From Mucilaginibacter sabulilitoris (GTDB taxonomy: Bacteria > Bacteroidota > Bacteroidia > Sphingobacteriales > Sphingobacteriaceae): a stretch of 64,000 nucleotides of DNA. Each line of letters opens with the position of its first letter. Positions within the stretch are counted from its first letter, which is position 1. The position numbers and the translations under genes are program-made. Of this stretch, positions 1 to 8,275 are shown piece by piece. Location: contig NZ_CP139558.1 of the NCBI RefSeq assembly GCF_034262375.1, positions 6,944,001-7,008,000 on the forward strand. The letters are read 5' to 3'. The notes below the pieces were generated by a model that was given only the letters and a program-made list of their open reading frames with translations, made no database searches and was not told the origin of the DNA.

Positions 1-303
1 ACCGATCCACTGGAGTCGGCCAAGCGTGAGCTGCTGGAAGAAACCGGTCTTAAGGCTACTCAGTGGACGGAAATACAACGTATGCACCTCAGTAATTCGG
101 TAAGCGACGAGTTAAGCATTATTTACCTTGCACGTGGTCTAACCCAGTTTGAAGCCGAACCGGAAGATACCGAACAACTGATAATGCATAAAGTCCCTTT
201 TGCCGAGGTATATCGCATGGTTTGTGATGGCGAGATAACCGACTCAGTTACTGTAGCCGCCGTACTTAAAGTACAATTGCTTTTGTTAGAAAACCGTTTA
301 TAA
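1..303 (+). CDS. NUDIX hydrolase, 5'-truncated by window edge
   Basis: The reading frame is open from base 1 and ends at a TAA at 301-303, so only the C-terminal ~100 residues are present. The visible part begins inside a Nudix box: residues SAKRELLEETGL match the REUXEEXGU core, whose glutamates bind the metal that helps cleave a nucleoside diphosphate linked to another group. The following 60 residues resemble the second half of ADP-ribose pyrophosphatase-like Nudix proteins. The internal ATG at 82 lies after the Nudix box and is not the start. The exact substrate cannot be told. Confidence 0.8.
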   Translation, partial: TDPLESAKRELLEETGLKATQWTEIQRMHLSNSVSDELSIIYLARGLTQFEAEPEDTEQLIMHKVPFAEVYRMVCDGEITDSVTVAAVLKVQLLLLENRL

Positions 304-328
304 AAATATTCCTTTACCTAAAAAAACC

Positions 329-336
329 TAAATTTG
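329..336 (+). promoter_or_regulatory. -7 box TAAATTTG upstream of the acyltransferase
   Basis: TAAATTTG matches the Bacteroidota -7 consensus TAnnTTTG and ends only 7 bases before the ATG at 344. Transcription would begin within a few bases of the start codon. No clear -33 TTTG is seen at the usual distance, so the call rests on one box and its position. Confidence 0.4.
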
Positions 337-343
337 CCGGTCG

Positions 344-1075
344 ATGAAAAAGTTTTTAGGCTACATTTTGTCCCCGCTTGCTATTGCAGTATTTTTTTTG
401 GCGCTGCTCATTTTTCACCCCATACAATGGGTATGTTACCGCATGTTCGGCTATACGGCACATAAAAGGGCTGTTGACATTTTAAACCTTTGCTTACTAA
501 GCAGCGTTTACGTGCTGGGCAATACCGTTACATTTATTAATAAACAAAATCTGCCTGTTGGCCGCCCTATTATATTTTTGGCCAATCATCAAAGTTTGCT
601 AGATATACCTCCCCTTATCTGGTACCTACGTAAATACCATGCTAAATTTATTTCAAAAGTGGAGCTTACCAAAGGCATCCCGTCTATCTCCTATAACTTA
701 AAATATGGAGGCGGCGCTAATATCGACCGTAAAGACTCACGCCAATCCGTTGCCGAAATTATTAAGCTTGCCAACCGCATGAAAGAAAATAAGTGGTCGG
801 CAGTGATATTTCCCGAGGGCACACGTTCAAAAAACGGCGAGGTAAGGAGTTTCCAGGTGGGCGGTATTGCTACCATATTAAAAAAATGCCCGGAAGCCCT
901 GCTGGTACCCATCGCCATTAAAGACTCCTGGAAAATGATACGTTACGGCTTATATCCCCTAAATACATTTACCCCCATGACCTGGGAAGTACTGAGCCCT
1001 ATCGAGCCCGGTAAAGCCCCAATTGAAGACCTGGTACTCGAAGCCGAAAACCAGATCAGGGCCGCGTTATCTTAA
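344..1075 (+). CDS. plsC: 1-acyl-sn-glycerol-3-phosphate acyltransferase (PlsC family)
   Basis: This 243-residue protein has the two signature blocks of glycerolipid acyltransferases: NHQSLLD (the HX4D catalytic motif, near residue 81) and FPEGTRS (near residue 157, phosphate binding). A hydrophobic segment at residues 8-26 anchors it in the inner membrane. Family members transfer an acyl chain to lysophosphatidic acid to form phosphatidic acid in phospholipid synthesis. Length fits the family. It follows the Nudix gene by 40 bases and has its own -7 box. A related lysophospholipid acyltransferase activity is possible. Confidence 0.85.
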   Translation: MKKFLGYILSPLAIAVFFLALLIFHPIQWVCYRMFGYTAHKRAVDILNLCLLSSVYVLGNTVTFINKQNLPVGRPIIFLANHQSLLDIPPLIWYLRKYHAKFISKVELTKGIPSISYNLKYGGGANIDRKDSRQSVAEIIKLANRMKENKWSAVIFPEGTRSKNGEVRSFQVGGIATILKKCPEALLVPIAIKDSWKMIRYGLYPLNTFTPMTWEVLSPIEPGKAPIEDLVLEAENQIRAALS

Positions 1076-1430
1076 ATTCGGGTTGCGGAATTTCAATCGA
1101 GTGACGATTATTGTCCAGCGTACAGTGTAGTAAACCGCCATTTTTTAACTGAATATTCGCAGATTTCGGCCTGTTTAACAATACCCGGGTAACTTCAGCG
1201 TACAAAAAATCGTTTTGTCCTTCAATCCGATGAATCGTCGTTCAGACTAACAAAATCTGGCAATCCCCCCATCCCATAAATCAAGTTTAACCACCGATCT
1301 CTCAACTTGTTAATAATCAGTTAAATGTTAACAAATAAATCACATGTTATTTACGTTAATATGGAACGTTATCGCTTATTTTTATAGACCCATAAAAAGG
1401 TCAGCAAAAATTTACCCAAAAACAAATTTT

Positions 1431-1904
1431 ATGACCTGGAGAAAATTCAGCGGAGAGGTGATCCAATCACCCATTATGGAAGCGGTTGAGCGGGCAATTG
1501 AACGCGAAGCGGCCCTCGGCAACAAACTCAAAGTATGTATTGGCACAGATTCGCAGGTGAAAGGAACTATTACCGACTTTGCAACCGTAATTGTTTTTTT
1601 ACGGGAGCAGCGCGGCGGTTTTATGTTTATTCACCAGGAAAAAACAGCACAAAAAATGAGCATAAAAGAACGTATGCTGAGTGAGGTGCAAAAATCTATC
1701 GACATTGCCTATAAGCTGTGCGATCTGCTCGACTTGTACGATGTTGACCTGGAAGTACATGCCGATATTAATACCAACCCAATGTTTAAATCAAACCAGG
1801 CGCTGCATGAGGCCATGGGTTATATTTTAAGCATGGGCTTTGTATTTAAGGCCAAACCCGAAGCCTTTGCCAGTTCATATTGCGCCAATAAAATAGTGCA
1901 GTAA
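1431..1904 (+). CDS. YkuK-like RNase H-fold protein (DUF458)
   Basis: The protein begins MTWRKFSGE and contains KVCIGTDSQVKG, the first strand and catalytic-type Asp region of the DUF458/YkuK family, which has an RNase H-like fold. Later acidic positions sit in LEVHADINTNP. The biochemical role of this family is not settled. An in-frame ATG at 1344 would add 29 AT-rich residues (MLFTLIWN...). I prefer 1431 because conserved sequence begins there. The gene stands alone; the 268 bases before 1344 show no gene. Confidence 0.7.
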   Translation: MTWRKFSGEVIQSPIMEAVERAIEREAALGNKLKVCIGTDSQVKGTITDFATVIVFLREQRGGFMFIHQEKTAQKMSIKERMLSEVQKSIDIAYKLCDLLDLYDVDLEVHADINTNPMFKSNQALHEAMGYILSMGFVFKAKPEAFASSYCANKIVQ

Positions 1905-1966
1905 GTAGCAAAAAAAGCTTAGGGTGTATTTATATTTGATTTTTCCTATAAAAAATCAAATGTGCT

Positions 1967-2803
1967 ATGTCACCACTAATTGAAATCAACGATCCGGCTT
2001 TGTCCGGCGCGAATACCATTCTTATCGATGCCCGGGCCGGGCAAGACTCCTATCAGCGTTACCTTGCTGGTCATTTAAAAAACGCGGCTTTTGTTGATCT
2101 GGACAAAGATCTGGCCGCCCCCGTAACCGACGCCTCCAAAGGCGGAAGGCACCCATTACCCAGTATTGATGATTTTGCCAACTTATTAGGCAAATTAGGC
2201 ATTACGCCCCAGAGCCATGTGCTGGTTTATGATGATAAAGCAGGCGCATTTGGCGGCGCACGTTTTTGGTGGATGATGAGGGCTATAGGCCATACCAGTG
2301 TGCAGGTTTTAAACGGTGGACTAAAAGCTGCTGTTGATGCCGGTGTGGAGTTAAGTACCGATGCTTACACGCCGACACCTGTAAGCCCATACCCTGTTAC
2401 CGGTGATTTCAGTGACACCGTTGATATTTACGAAACCAGCTTAGCGGCACATGACGAAAACCGCCTGGTGATAGATGTGCGCGAATCGCCTCGTTACCAG
2501 GGACAAACCGAGCCTATCGACCTGATTGCCGGCCATATACCGGGTGCACTTAACCTGCCCTATACTTATAATTTGGATGCCAATGGTAAATACCTACCCG
2601 CGGAAACGCTGCGAAAAATTTACGAAGACACCATTGGCGGTGTAACGTATAACGAGGTTATTGTACACTGCGGCTCGGGTGTTACAGCCTGCCACACGCT
2701 GCTGGGCATGGATTACGCGGGCATCAGCGGACCAAAACTATATGTTGGTTCGTGGAGTGAATGGTCGCGCCGCCATTTGCCCATTGGTACTACTAAACGA
2801 TAG
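1967..2803 (+). CDS. Rhodanese-type sulfurtransferase (two-domain)
   Basis: Two tandem rhodanese domains fill 278 residues: an inactive N-terminal one (residues ~1-135) and a catalytic one (~155-275). The active-site loop is CGSGVTA with Cys near residue 235, which resembles 3-mercaptopyruvate/thiosulfate sulfurtransferases of the SseA group. The cysteine would carry a persulfide and pass sulfur to cyanide or a thiol. A -7-like box TATATTTG at 1931-1938 lies 28 bases before the ATG. Donor specificity cannot be decided by eye. Confidence 0.85.
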   Translation: MSPLIEINDPALSGANTILIDARAGQDSYQRYLAGHLKNAAFVDLDKDLAAPVTDASKGGRHPLPSIDDFANLLGKLGITPQSHVLVYDDKAGAFGGARFWWMMRAIGHTSVQVLNGGLKAAVDAGVELSTDAYTPTPVSPYPVTGDFSDTVDIYETSLAAHDENRLVIDVRESPRYQGQTEPIDLIAGHIPGALNLPYTYNLDANGKYLPAETLRKIYEDTIGGVTYNEVIVHCGSGVTACHTLLGMDYAGISGPKLYVGSWSEWSRRHLPIGTTKR

Positions 2804-2850
2804 ACCGACTTTATTTAAAACAATACCCGCCGTGGTTTGTCAGCATTTTG

Positions 2851-3321
2851 ATGAAGATATATACATTAAAAAAATCTCAGGTTATACCCATAAGCCTGGA
2901 TAAGGCCTGGGATTTTTTCACTTCGCCGTTAAACCTGGCTCAAATAACCCCTCCGAATATGAGCTTTGTGGTAACATCCGATCAAACCACCGACACCAAG
3001 GTGTACGCGGGCATGATCATTACCTACAAGATTTCGCCGCTTTTGGGTATAAAAATGGACTGGATGACGGAGATAACCCACGTTGCCGAAAAGGACTATT
3101 TTGTTGACGAGCAACGCTTCGGCCCCTATGCCCTATGGCACCACCAGCACCATTTTAAGGAAGTTGAGAGCGGTGTGCTTATGAACGATATTTTACACTA
3201 TGCCATCCCCTACGGCCCTATTGGAAGGTTAAGCAACAGTATTTTTGTGGGGAATAAAGTAAAGCAGATATTTGAGTTTCGCGAAAAGGCTATTGAGCAA
3301 TTGTTTGGGGTTTATAGATAA
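2851..3321 (+). CDS. SRPBCC family (START-like) ligand-binding protein
   Basis: 156 residues with the layout of the polyketide-cyclase/START-like fold: an N-terminal IPISLDKAWDFFTSPLNLAQITPP segment, a central WMTEITHV strand and a C-terminal helix IFEFREKAIEQLF. Such proteins enclose a hydrophobic ligand cavity; no ligand is evident. The ATG at 2851 is used; a TTG directly before it at 2848 is also in frame. It follows the sulfurtransferase by 47 bases on the same strand and may be cotranscribed. Confidence 0.75.
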   Translation: MKIYTLKKSQVIPISLDKAWDFFTSPLNLAQITPPNMSFVVTSDQTTDTKVYAGMIITYKISPLLGIKMDWMTEITHVAEKDYFVDEQRFGPYALWHHQHHFKEVESGVLMNDILHYAIPYGPIGRLSNSIFVGNKVKQIFEFREKAIEQLFGVYR

Positions 3322-3688
3322 CCAGTAGTCCGTCATGCCGAACTTGTCTTTATTAGACTTAGTTTTAAAAACCTAAGTCTAAGAGCAATAATTATGAAAG
3401 GCCTGTCACCCTGCTTGTCGAAGGGTCGAGCGCAGGGGCCTGCCCACTATGCTTCGACGGCGCTCAGCATGACAGCCTTTTTTTTAAATGATATAATATC
3501 TCTCCTCGTACTTAGTCGAGATGACGATTAGAATGGGTTTACCCTCTTTGCGCCGAAGGCGAAGAGGGTCGCCCAGCGAAGCGATGCCGGGGTGAGTCTT
3601 TGGCCACCAAGTGGGATGCCGAAACAAGTTCGACATGACTTCGACGGCTGCGGCTTTTTGCCTTAAGCTTTGAGCTTTATGCTCCCGT
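3322..3688. repeat. Intergenic region with two dispersed repeat copies
   Basis: This 367-base gap holds no credible gene. Bases ~3400-3476 form an element with ends that read GTCACCCTGCTTGTCGAAGG and CGCTCAGCATGACAG. Its reverse complement recurs at 49180-49255, sharing GAGCATAGTGGGCAGGC-type sequence. Bases ~3538-3600 (ACCCTCTTTGCGCCGAAGGC onward, then CCAGCGAAGCGATG) recur in diverged form at 63726-63786. A short ORF on the minus strand here is built from repeat sequence and is not called. Confidence 0.6.
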
Positions 3689-5047
3689 TTAAAACAACCC
3701 AAAAGTATCTCTCATCCAGTGCCCGTCCTCTTCCAGGAATGATTTGGGCACTTCGTGTCCAAGGTCCTTAAATATCCTGATGCGGCCATATTTTGACGGA
3801 ATGTTGTTATAAAAGGCAAATTCATTCGCTGGCGGTGCCAGCGGGTCAAGCAAACCTATTCCCACTAGTATGGGCGATTTGATAGTTGGGGCAAAGTTCT
3901 TGATATCGAAATAATCAAGGTTATCCAGAATCTTGGGGAAACTTAAGCCCGGCTTATTGTCCACGTACTTTTTAATATCGTTCATGGGCCAGTCGGCTAC
4001 TCCAACAAGGTTACGGATGTCGCCAAGTATGGGATTCTGGGCCGATACCAACTTAACCCGGCTATCAAGGCTTGCCAGCGCTACTGCCAAAAAACCTCCC
4101 ATACTGCCGCCTGATATTTCAATCCGCTCGGGGTCAAGATCCGGGCGCGAGCATATAAAATCGATAGTACGCACACAATCCATAATAGCGCCGCGCAGTA
4201 CGTATTTGTTTTTATCCTCAATGTTTAGGGTAATATAATCTTCTCTTTTTGTGTGTATCACATCGCGGCTGTTGCCTTGCCCCCGTACGTTAATGGTAAG
4301 AATCGCCAGGTCTTCATCTTCGCCAAGCATGGGTTTCAGGTCAACCTGGTAACCCGGTAAACCTACAAACACCGGGAAGCGGCGGCTCTTGCTGCTTCCT
4401 TTTGGTATGGTAAGCCAGCCCCGCACGGTAATATTATCGAGCGATTTCATTTCGAACAAGAAAACACGACGGTTATCTTTTTCCAGTTCGGGTTTTTCAG
4501 TTACCTTATAGTTGGGTTCAACGGCTGCCAGCTCGGTTTTAGCAGTTTGCCAAAAGCTGTCAAAATCTGCCGGGCGGGGGTTGCCAGAGCGGATCTCCTT
4601 CGGTCTGATGCCAAAAGCCCGGCGGGTGGTATCATCATAATCAGAAACATTGATCATGAAGTTTATTTTGTAAAACCCGGGCTTCATAGCCGGAACGGTA
4701 AAATGATAGCTGTTGCTGCTGTTTTTTGAAATTTTAACACTTACCGAATCCTTAGCAACAGGCTTGCCTGCAGGGGTAGTAACCACATAGGCCACCCGCC
4801 CTTCCTGATCGGTATGGTAGGTATTTTTTACTTCAAAAGTATAACTGGCATTTGAGTTAAAAATCCCATCGTCGCTATGTGCTATGAGATTGGTAACAAC
4901 TTCTTCATCATCGTCTTTTGGTTGCGTATGTAATGGTTTAGGATGAGGCTTTGTGTTGCCAGCCATAGCTTTCATATTACCAATAACAAAAGCGCTAATC
5001 AGCAGTATAAGAAGAAGATATTTAAATTTGTTTACCGTTTTTATCAT
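3689..5047 (-). CDS. Acetylxylan esterase / cephalosporin-C deacetylase family (AXE1), secreted
   Basis: The 452-residue protein has an N-terminal hydrophobic signal (residues ~7-28), a beta-rich ~100-residue domain, and an alpha/beta hydrolase domain from about residue 150. The nucleophile elbow is GGSMGG (Ser near residue 313); the other triad members fit LLDPLAPP (Asp) and LGHEVP (His). The PADFDSFW block is typical of AXE1 enzymes, which remove acetyl groups from xylan or related sugars. The ATG at 5047 is preferred over the GTG at 5050. It lies 21 bases downstream of an outer-membrane barrel gene. A paralogous pair lies immediately upstream (6042-8238). Confidence 0.8.
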   Translation of the reverse strand: MIKTVNKFKYLLLILLISAFVIGNMKAMAGNTKPHPKPLHTQPKDDDEEVVTNLIAHSDDGIFNSNASYTFEVKNTYHTDQEGRVAYVVTTPAGKPVAKDSVSVKISKNSSNSYHFTVPAMKPGFYKINFMINVSDYDDTTRRAFGIRPKEIRSGNPRPADFDSFWQTAKTELAAVEPNYKVTEKPELEKDNRRVFLFEMKSLDNITVRGWLTIPKGSSKSRRFPVFVGLPGYQVDLKPMLGEDEDLAILTINVRGQGNSRDVIHTKREDYITLNIEDKNKYVLRGAIMDCVRTIDFICSRPDLDPERIEISGGSMGGFLAVALASLDSRVKLVSAQNPILGDIRNLVGVADWPMNDIKKYVDNKPGLSFPKILDNLDYFDIKNFAPTIKSPILVGIGLLDPLAPPANEFAFYNNIPSKYGRIRIFKDLGHEVPKSFLEEDGHWMRDTFGLF

Positions 5048-5068
5048 CACAAAATATGGATAAAGGGA

Positions 5069-5920
5069 CTATTTAGTGTCTATATGATAATTTAATGATG
5101 CTGTAATGCTACTGCCGGCACCTGTATTTCTGCCCGTAATAAATGTGCCGCCGGTTAAAAACATCGCCACCTTTTTGCTGAACGAATGTCCGTAGCTTAA
5201 TGATACCTGGTTAAAGGCAAAGTTTTTACTGGTATTAGGATTAGGAGAAAACGCCTTATTATTACTGCTCACATAAAAACCACCGACACTAACTGATAAC
5301 TGCTCCCGGAACTTTTTATCAAGCGTGATGCCGTAGGTGGCGTTGTACCTGTCCTGAAAAACCGATTCATAACCAAAATATTCGCGCACGCCGTTTTCCA
5401 GTATGAAATAGCTGTTTTTGCCAAACAGGTGACCGCTGCCCGCGAAAGCCAGCCGCAGTTCCGCTCCTTTTTGGTTATAACCCAGGGCCAGGTTGGTGTA
5501 CATAGGTATAATAGCCGTGGCTTGTAAGCTAAAATAGTATTTGTAATTAATGTTGGCCAGGTAATACCTGATACCTATTTCGGCATCGCCAAAGCCCGAA
5601 TCTTTGTAATCGCCGGTATTGTCCTTGTAAGTGTTGTACGCGTAAGGCATTAATGCCGATAAAGTAAAACGCCTGCTGAGACCATATTCGGCATATAAGG
5701 AAGTGCTTAAGGAAGAGAAACGTCCATTATCAGGAAAAGGTCCTTTTACACTGTGCGAGTCCCACTGTTTATTGGCAAAAAAGTAACTTACCGATGGCGA
5801 TAAGGTAAGCCTGCCCGGCCTAACCGGAAAGCCCCCGCCGGCATAGCTTTTACTTTGCGCTGCTATTATCAGCACCAGAGCAGCAAACAGGAATTTGTAA
5901 AAAGTACTTTTAAAGATCAT
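5069..5920 (-). CDS. Outer-membrane beta-barrel protein, copy 1
   Basis: 283 residues with an N-terminal signal (FLFAALVLIIAAQSKSYA) followed by alternating hydrophobic/polar strands rich in aromatic residues and Gly. The pattern is GLSRRFTLSALMPYAYN, a soluble turn, then FGDAEIGIRYYL, as in small 12-14-strand barrels related to the MetA/phenol-degradation transporter-like group. The protein ends in a strand. No enzymatic motif is present. It precedes an esterase gene by 21 bases, and the same order recurs in the paralogous pair upstream. A role in passage or sensing of the esterase substrate is inference. Confidence 0.65.
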   Translation of the reverse strand: MIFKSTFYKFLFAALVLIIAAQSKSYAGGGFPVRPGRLTLSPSVSYFFANKQWDSHSVKGPFPDNGRFSSLSTSLYAEYGLSRRFTLSALMPYAYNTYKDNTGDYKDSGFGDAEIGIRYYLANINYKYYFSLQATAIIPMYTNLALGYNQKGAELRLAFAGSGHLFGKNSYFILENGVREYFGYESVFQDRYNATYGITLDKKFREQLSVSVGGFYVSSNNKAFSPNPNTSKNFAFNQVSLSYGHSFSKKVAMFLTGGTFITGRNTGAGSSITASLNYHIDTK

Positions 5921-6041
5921 AGTTAAAACCTCTGTATCTCCTCTAACAAGGGAAATTCTATTATTTTCTAAGCTCCCCTTGCAATTAAAGCCCGCTCCAA
6001 CGGGGAAGGTTGGGTGGGTTTATTCTAATACCGTGCCGTAA

Positions 6042-7391
6042 TCAGGGTATGCGGAATTTCTCGCGTACCCAAACGTTTTGAAACATGAAATAGTTAAAAT
6101 CTACCTCATGTGTGGAATTTGGTACACACACAAACTCCTTGTTAGTACTGCTTATATGGTTAAAAAGCGCCATGCTGCAGCGAGGCGGGCAAAACTGATC
6201 GAGCAAGCCAATACCCATCAGCACCGGGCATTTGATCATTGGTGCAAAGTTTTGCGGATCATAGTAATCAAACGTATCATAAAACTGCTCCCAGGTAAAT
6301 GCTGGGTGTTGATTTTTATACTGCCTGAACATTTTAAACGGCACCACCTGCTCTTTATATGACGCCGATATGGTGTAGTTATCCCGTATATCAGCATACA
6401 GGGGCACCTGCATGGTGAGTACTTTAACCCGGCTATCCAAAGCAGCGGTAACTACCGCCAGTGCGCCGCCCTGGCTGCCGCCTTCTACAAATATTTTAGA
6501 GGTATCGATACCCAGATTGGGGTGCGAGTATAAAAAGTCGAGCCCGCGCAGGCAGTCCATGTATACACCGCGGTATATGTATTTATTTTTATCCTCAATA
6601 TGCGTGGTGCTGTAGTTATCAGTATTAATGTGCACCACATCCTTACTGTTGCCATTACCGCGAACGTTGAGGTCAAAAGCAATATAGTCGTCATTGTCCA
6701 TGTTGGGTTTAAGCTCCACTACATAGCCGGGTACACGGTAATGCACCGGAAACTTGCGGCCATCGGTAGGCACCACCATCCAGCCGCGGATCAGCAGGTT
6801 TTCGTACGACTTCATCTCGACCGAGTAAACCTTTTTGTATTTGGTAGACAGATCGGGCCGGAAAATAACCTTGTATTGCGGACTTACCTTAGCCAGCTGC
6901 ATACGGGTTTCTTTCCAGAAACTGTCAAAATCATCGGGCTTATGCAGCTTAGAAGTAATGGCTTCGGGATTTACGCCAAAAACTTTGCGAACAGTATCGT
7001 CATAGGCCGACAGGTTGAACATAAAATTGATGCGGTAAAAACCTGCAGCCTTAGGCGCTATCCTTACCGTCAGGCTTTTGGAACCATTTGCCCCTACCGA
7101 AAAATCGGAAGAGTTTTCGAAGATCTTTTTACCTTCATCTGTTGTAACGATATAAGAGAATTTACCCTCTTGCTTTTGGCGGTATTTGTTTTTAACACTT
7201 AACCTATAGCTCACCTCTTCTCCGGCTTTAAATAAGCCATTTTTATTGGCGGGTTTGGCATCCAGTATCACTTCGCCCTCATCCTCATTTTGCTGCAGGC
7301 ATAAAGCATTAGCTTTATAGGCAAATGCGGTCATGAGCGTAACCAAAACCACAAAACCGGTATTTTTTAAATATGTATTGATGTTGCGCAT
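6042..7391 (-). CDS. Acetylxylan esterase family (AXE1), secreted, paralogue 2
   Basis: 449 residues, colinear with the protein at 3689-5047: signal peptide (VVLVTLMTAFAYKANA), Ig-like beta domain, then PDDFDSFWKETRMQL and the hydrolase domain. The nucleophile elbow is GGSQGG (Ser near residue 304), with Asp in LLDQFCPP and His in STHEVD. The two esterases share block order and many motifs but differ throughout, so the duplication is old. It lies 7 bases after the second barrel gene. An acetyl- or acyl-sugar substrate is likely; the actual polysaccharide is unknown. Confidence 0.8.
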   Translation of the reverse strand: MRNINTYLKNTGFVVLVTLMTAFAYKANALCLQQNEDEGEVILDAKPANKNGLFKAGEEVSYRLSVKNKYRQKQEGKFSYIVTTDEGKKIFENSSDFSVGANGSKSLTVRIAPKAAGFYRINFMFNLSAYDDTVRKVFGVNPEAITSKLHKPDDFDSFWKETRMQLAKVSPQYKVIFRPDLSTKYKKVYSVEMKSYENLLIRGWMVVPTDGRKFPVHYRVPGYVVELKPNMDNDDYIAFDLNVRGNGNSKDVVHINTDNYSTTHIEDKNKYIYRGVYMDCLRGLDFLYSHPNLGIDTSKIFVEGGSQGGALAVVTAALDSRVKVLTMQVPLYADIRDNYTISASYKEQVVPFKMFRQYKNQHPAFTWEQFYDTFDYYDPQNFAPMIKCPVLMGIGLLDQFCPPRCSMALFNHISSTNKEFVCVPNSTHEVDFNYFMFQNVWVREKFRIP

Positions 7392-7398
7392 CTTGATA

Positions 7399-8238
7399 TT
7401 ATATTTTGATAATAGCTAAAACAGAACCACCATAACCTACGCCCGTATTTTTACCAAAGGGCGTGTAATACCCGCCAATAAAAGTGGAAAGCCGTCGCGA
7501 AAACTGATGACCATAGTTTAACGATGGTTTAAAAAAGGCATAGTCGCGGGAGTTATTGATGTTGGGGTTAAACGCTTTGTTAGAGCTGAACGAGCGGAAA
7601 AATAACAGTTCCAGGCTCAGTTGGTCATGACGACTTATCGGGTAGCCCACAGTACCGCCAAAGCTCAGCTGGTCGGGCCCCTGTATATCAAAATATCTGC
7701 GGTAGGCTATCTCTGTATTAAAATATCCCTTGCTCGCTATGGCTTTCGGCAGATTACCGCAATACATGAGCTTAAGCTCTGCCCCGAAATTCCCCAAACC
7801 CAAATCTGCCGCAGGATCAAATTTACGGTACAGCGGCGCTATGCCCGATACCTGAATCGAAAGAAACCGCACATAATTAAAATTAACCAGGTTATAGCTC
7901 AGGCCCATATACAGATCGCCAGGACCGGAGTTGGTTACCGTGCCGTTGGTAAATTTATTCTGTACATAAACATAGGGTACGCTGGCAATAAGATCCAGCC
8001 GGCGCGAAATGCCATAACCCATATACAGATTAGCCGAATAGGAGGTAAAACCGGTTCCCGTTTGGCCTTTTACTATTTTGCCGTTATTATCAAACCTGTC
8101 GGTTTGGTGGTACAGGAACATGGATGGGATAACAATATCGCGGTACTTGCCAATGGGCCATCCGGCGTATGCTTTATAAGGGGTTATAAAACCCGCCAAA
8201 AACAAAATGCATAAACAGGATAGTATATTTTTTTTCAT
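7399..8238 (-). CDS. Outer-membrane beta-barrel protein, copy 2
   Basis: 279 residues, paralogous to the barrel at 5069-5920: signal peptide ending near AYAG, then SVPYVYVQNKF, GPGDLYMGLSYNL, AFNPNINNSRDYAF and a C-terminal strand region. Shared landmarks such as YGxSRRxxLxAxxPYxY and NKAFxPNxNxSxxxAF align the two. The start is the ATG at 8238. It heads the probable operon barrel2-esterase2-barrel1-esterase1, all on the minus strand with gaps of 7, 121 and 21 bases. Confidence 0.65.
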   Translation of the reverse strand: MKKNILSCLCILFLAGFITPYKAYAGWPIGKYRDIVIPSMFLYHQTDRFDNNGKIVKGQTGTGFTSYSANLYMGYGISRRLDLIASVPYVYVQNKFTNGTVTNSGPGDLYMGLSYNLVNFNYVRFLSIQVSGIAPLYRKFDPAADLGLGNFGAELKLMYCGNLPKAIASKGYFNTEIAYRRYFDIQGPDQLSFGGTVGYPISRHDQLSLELLFFRSFSSNKAFNPNINNSRDYAFFKPSLNYGHQFSRRLSTFIGGYYTPFGKNTGVGYGGSVLAIIKI

Positions 8239-8275
8239 TAGTTAGGTATAGGTCTTTATCGTTATTAAGCTGTTC

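Noticed and set aside
3484..3702. Minus-strand 72-residue frame
   Set aside because: Built from dispersed repeats and ending in the esterase 3' end; no domain.
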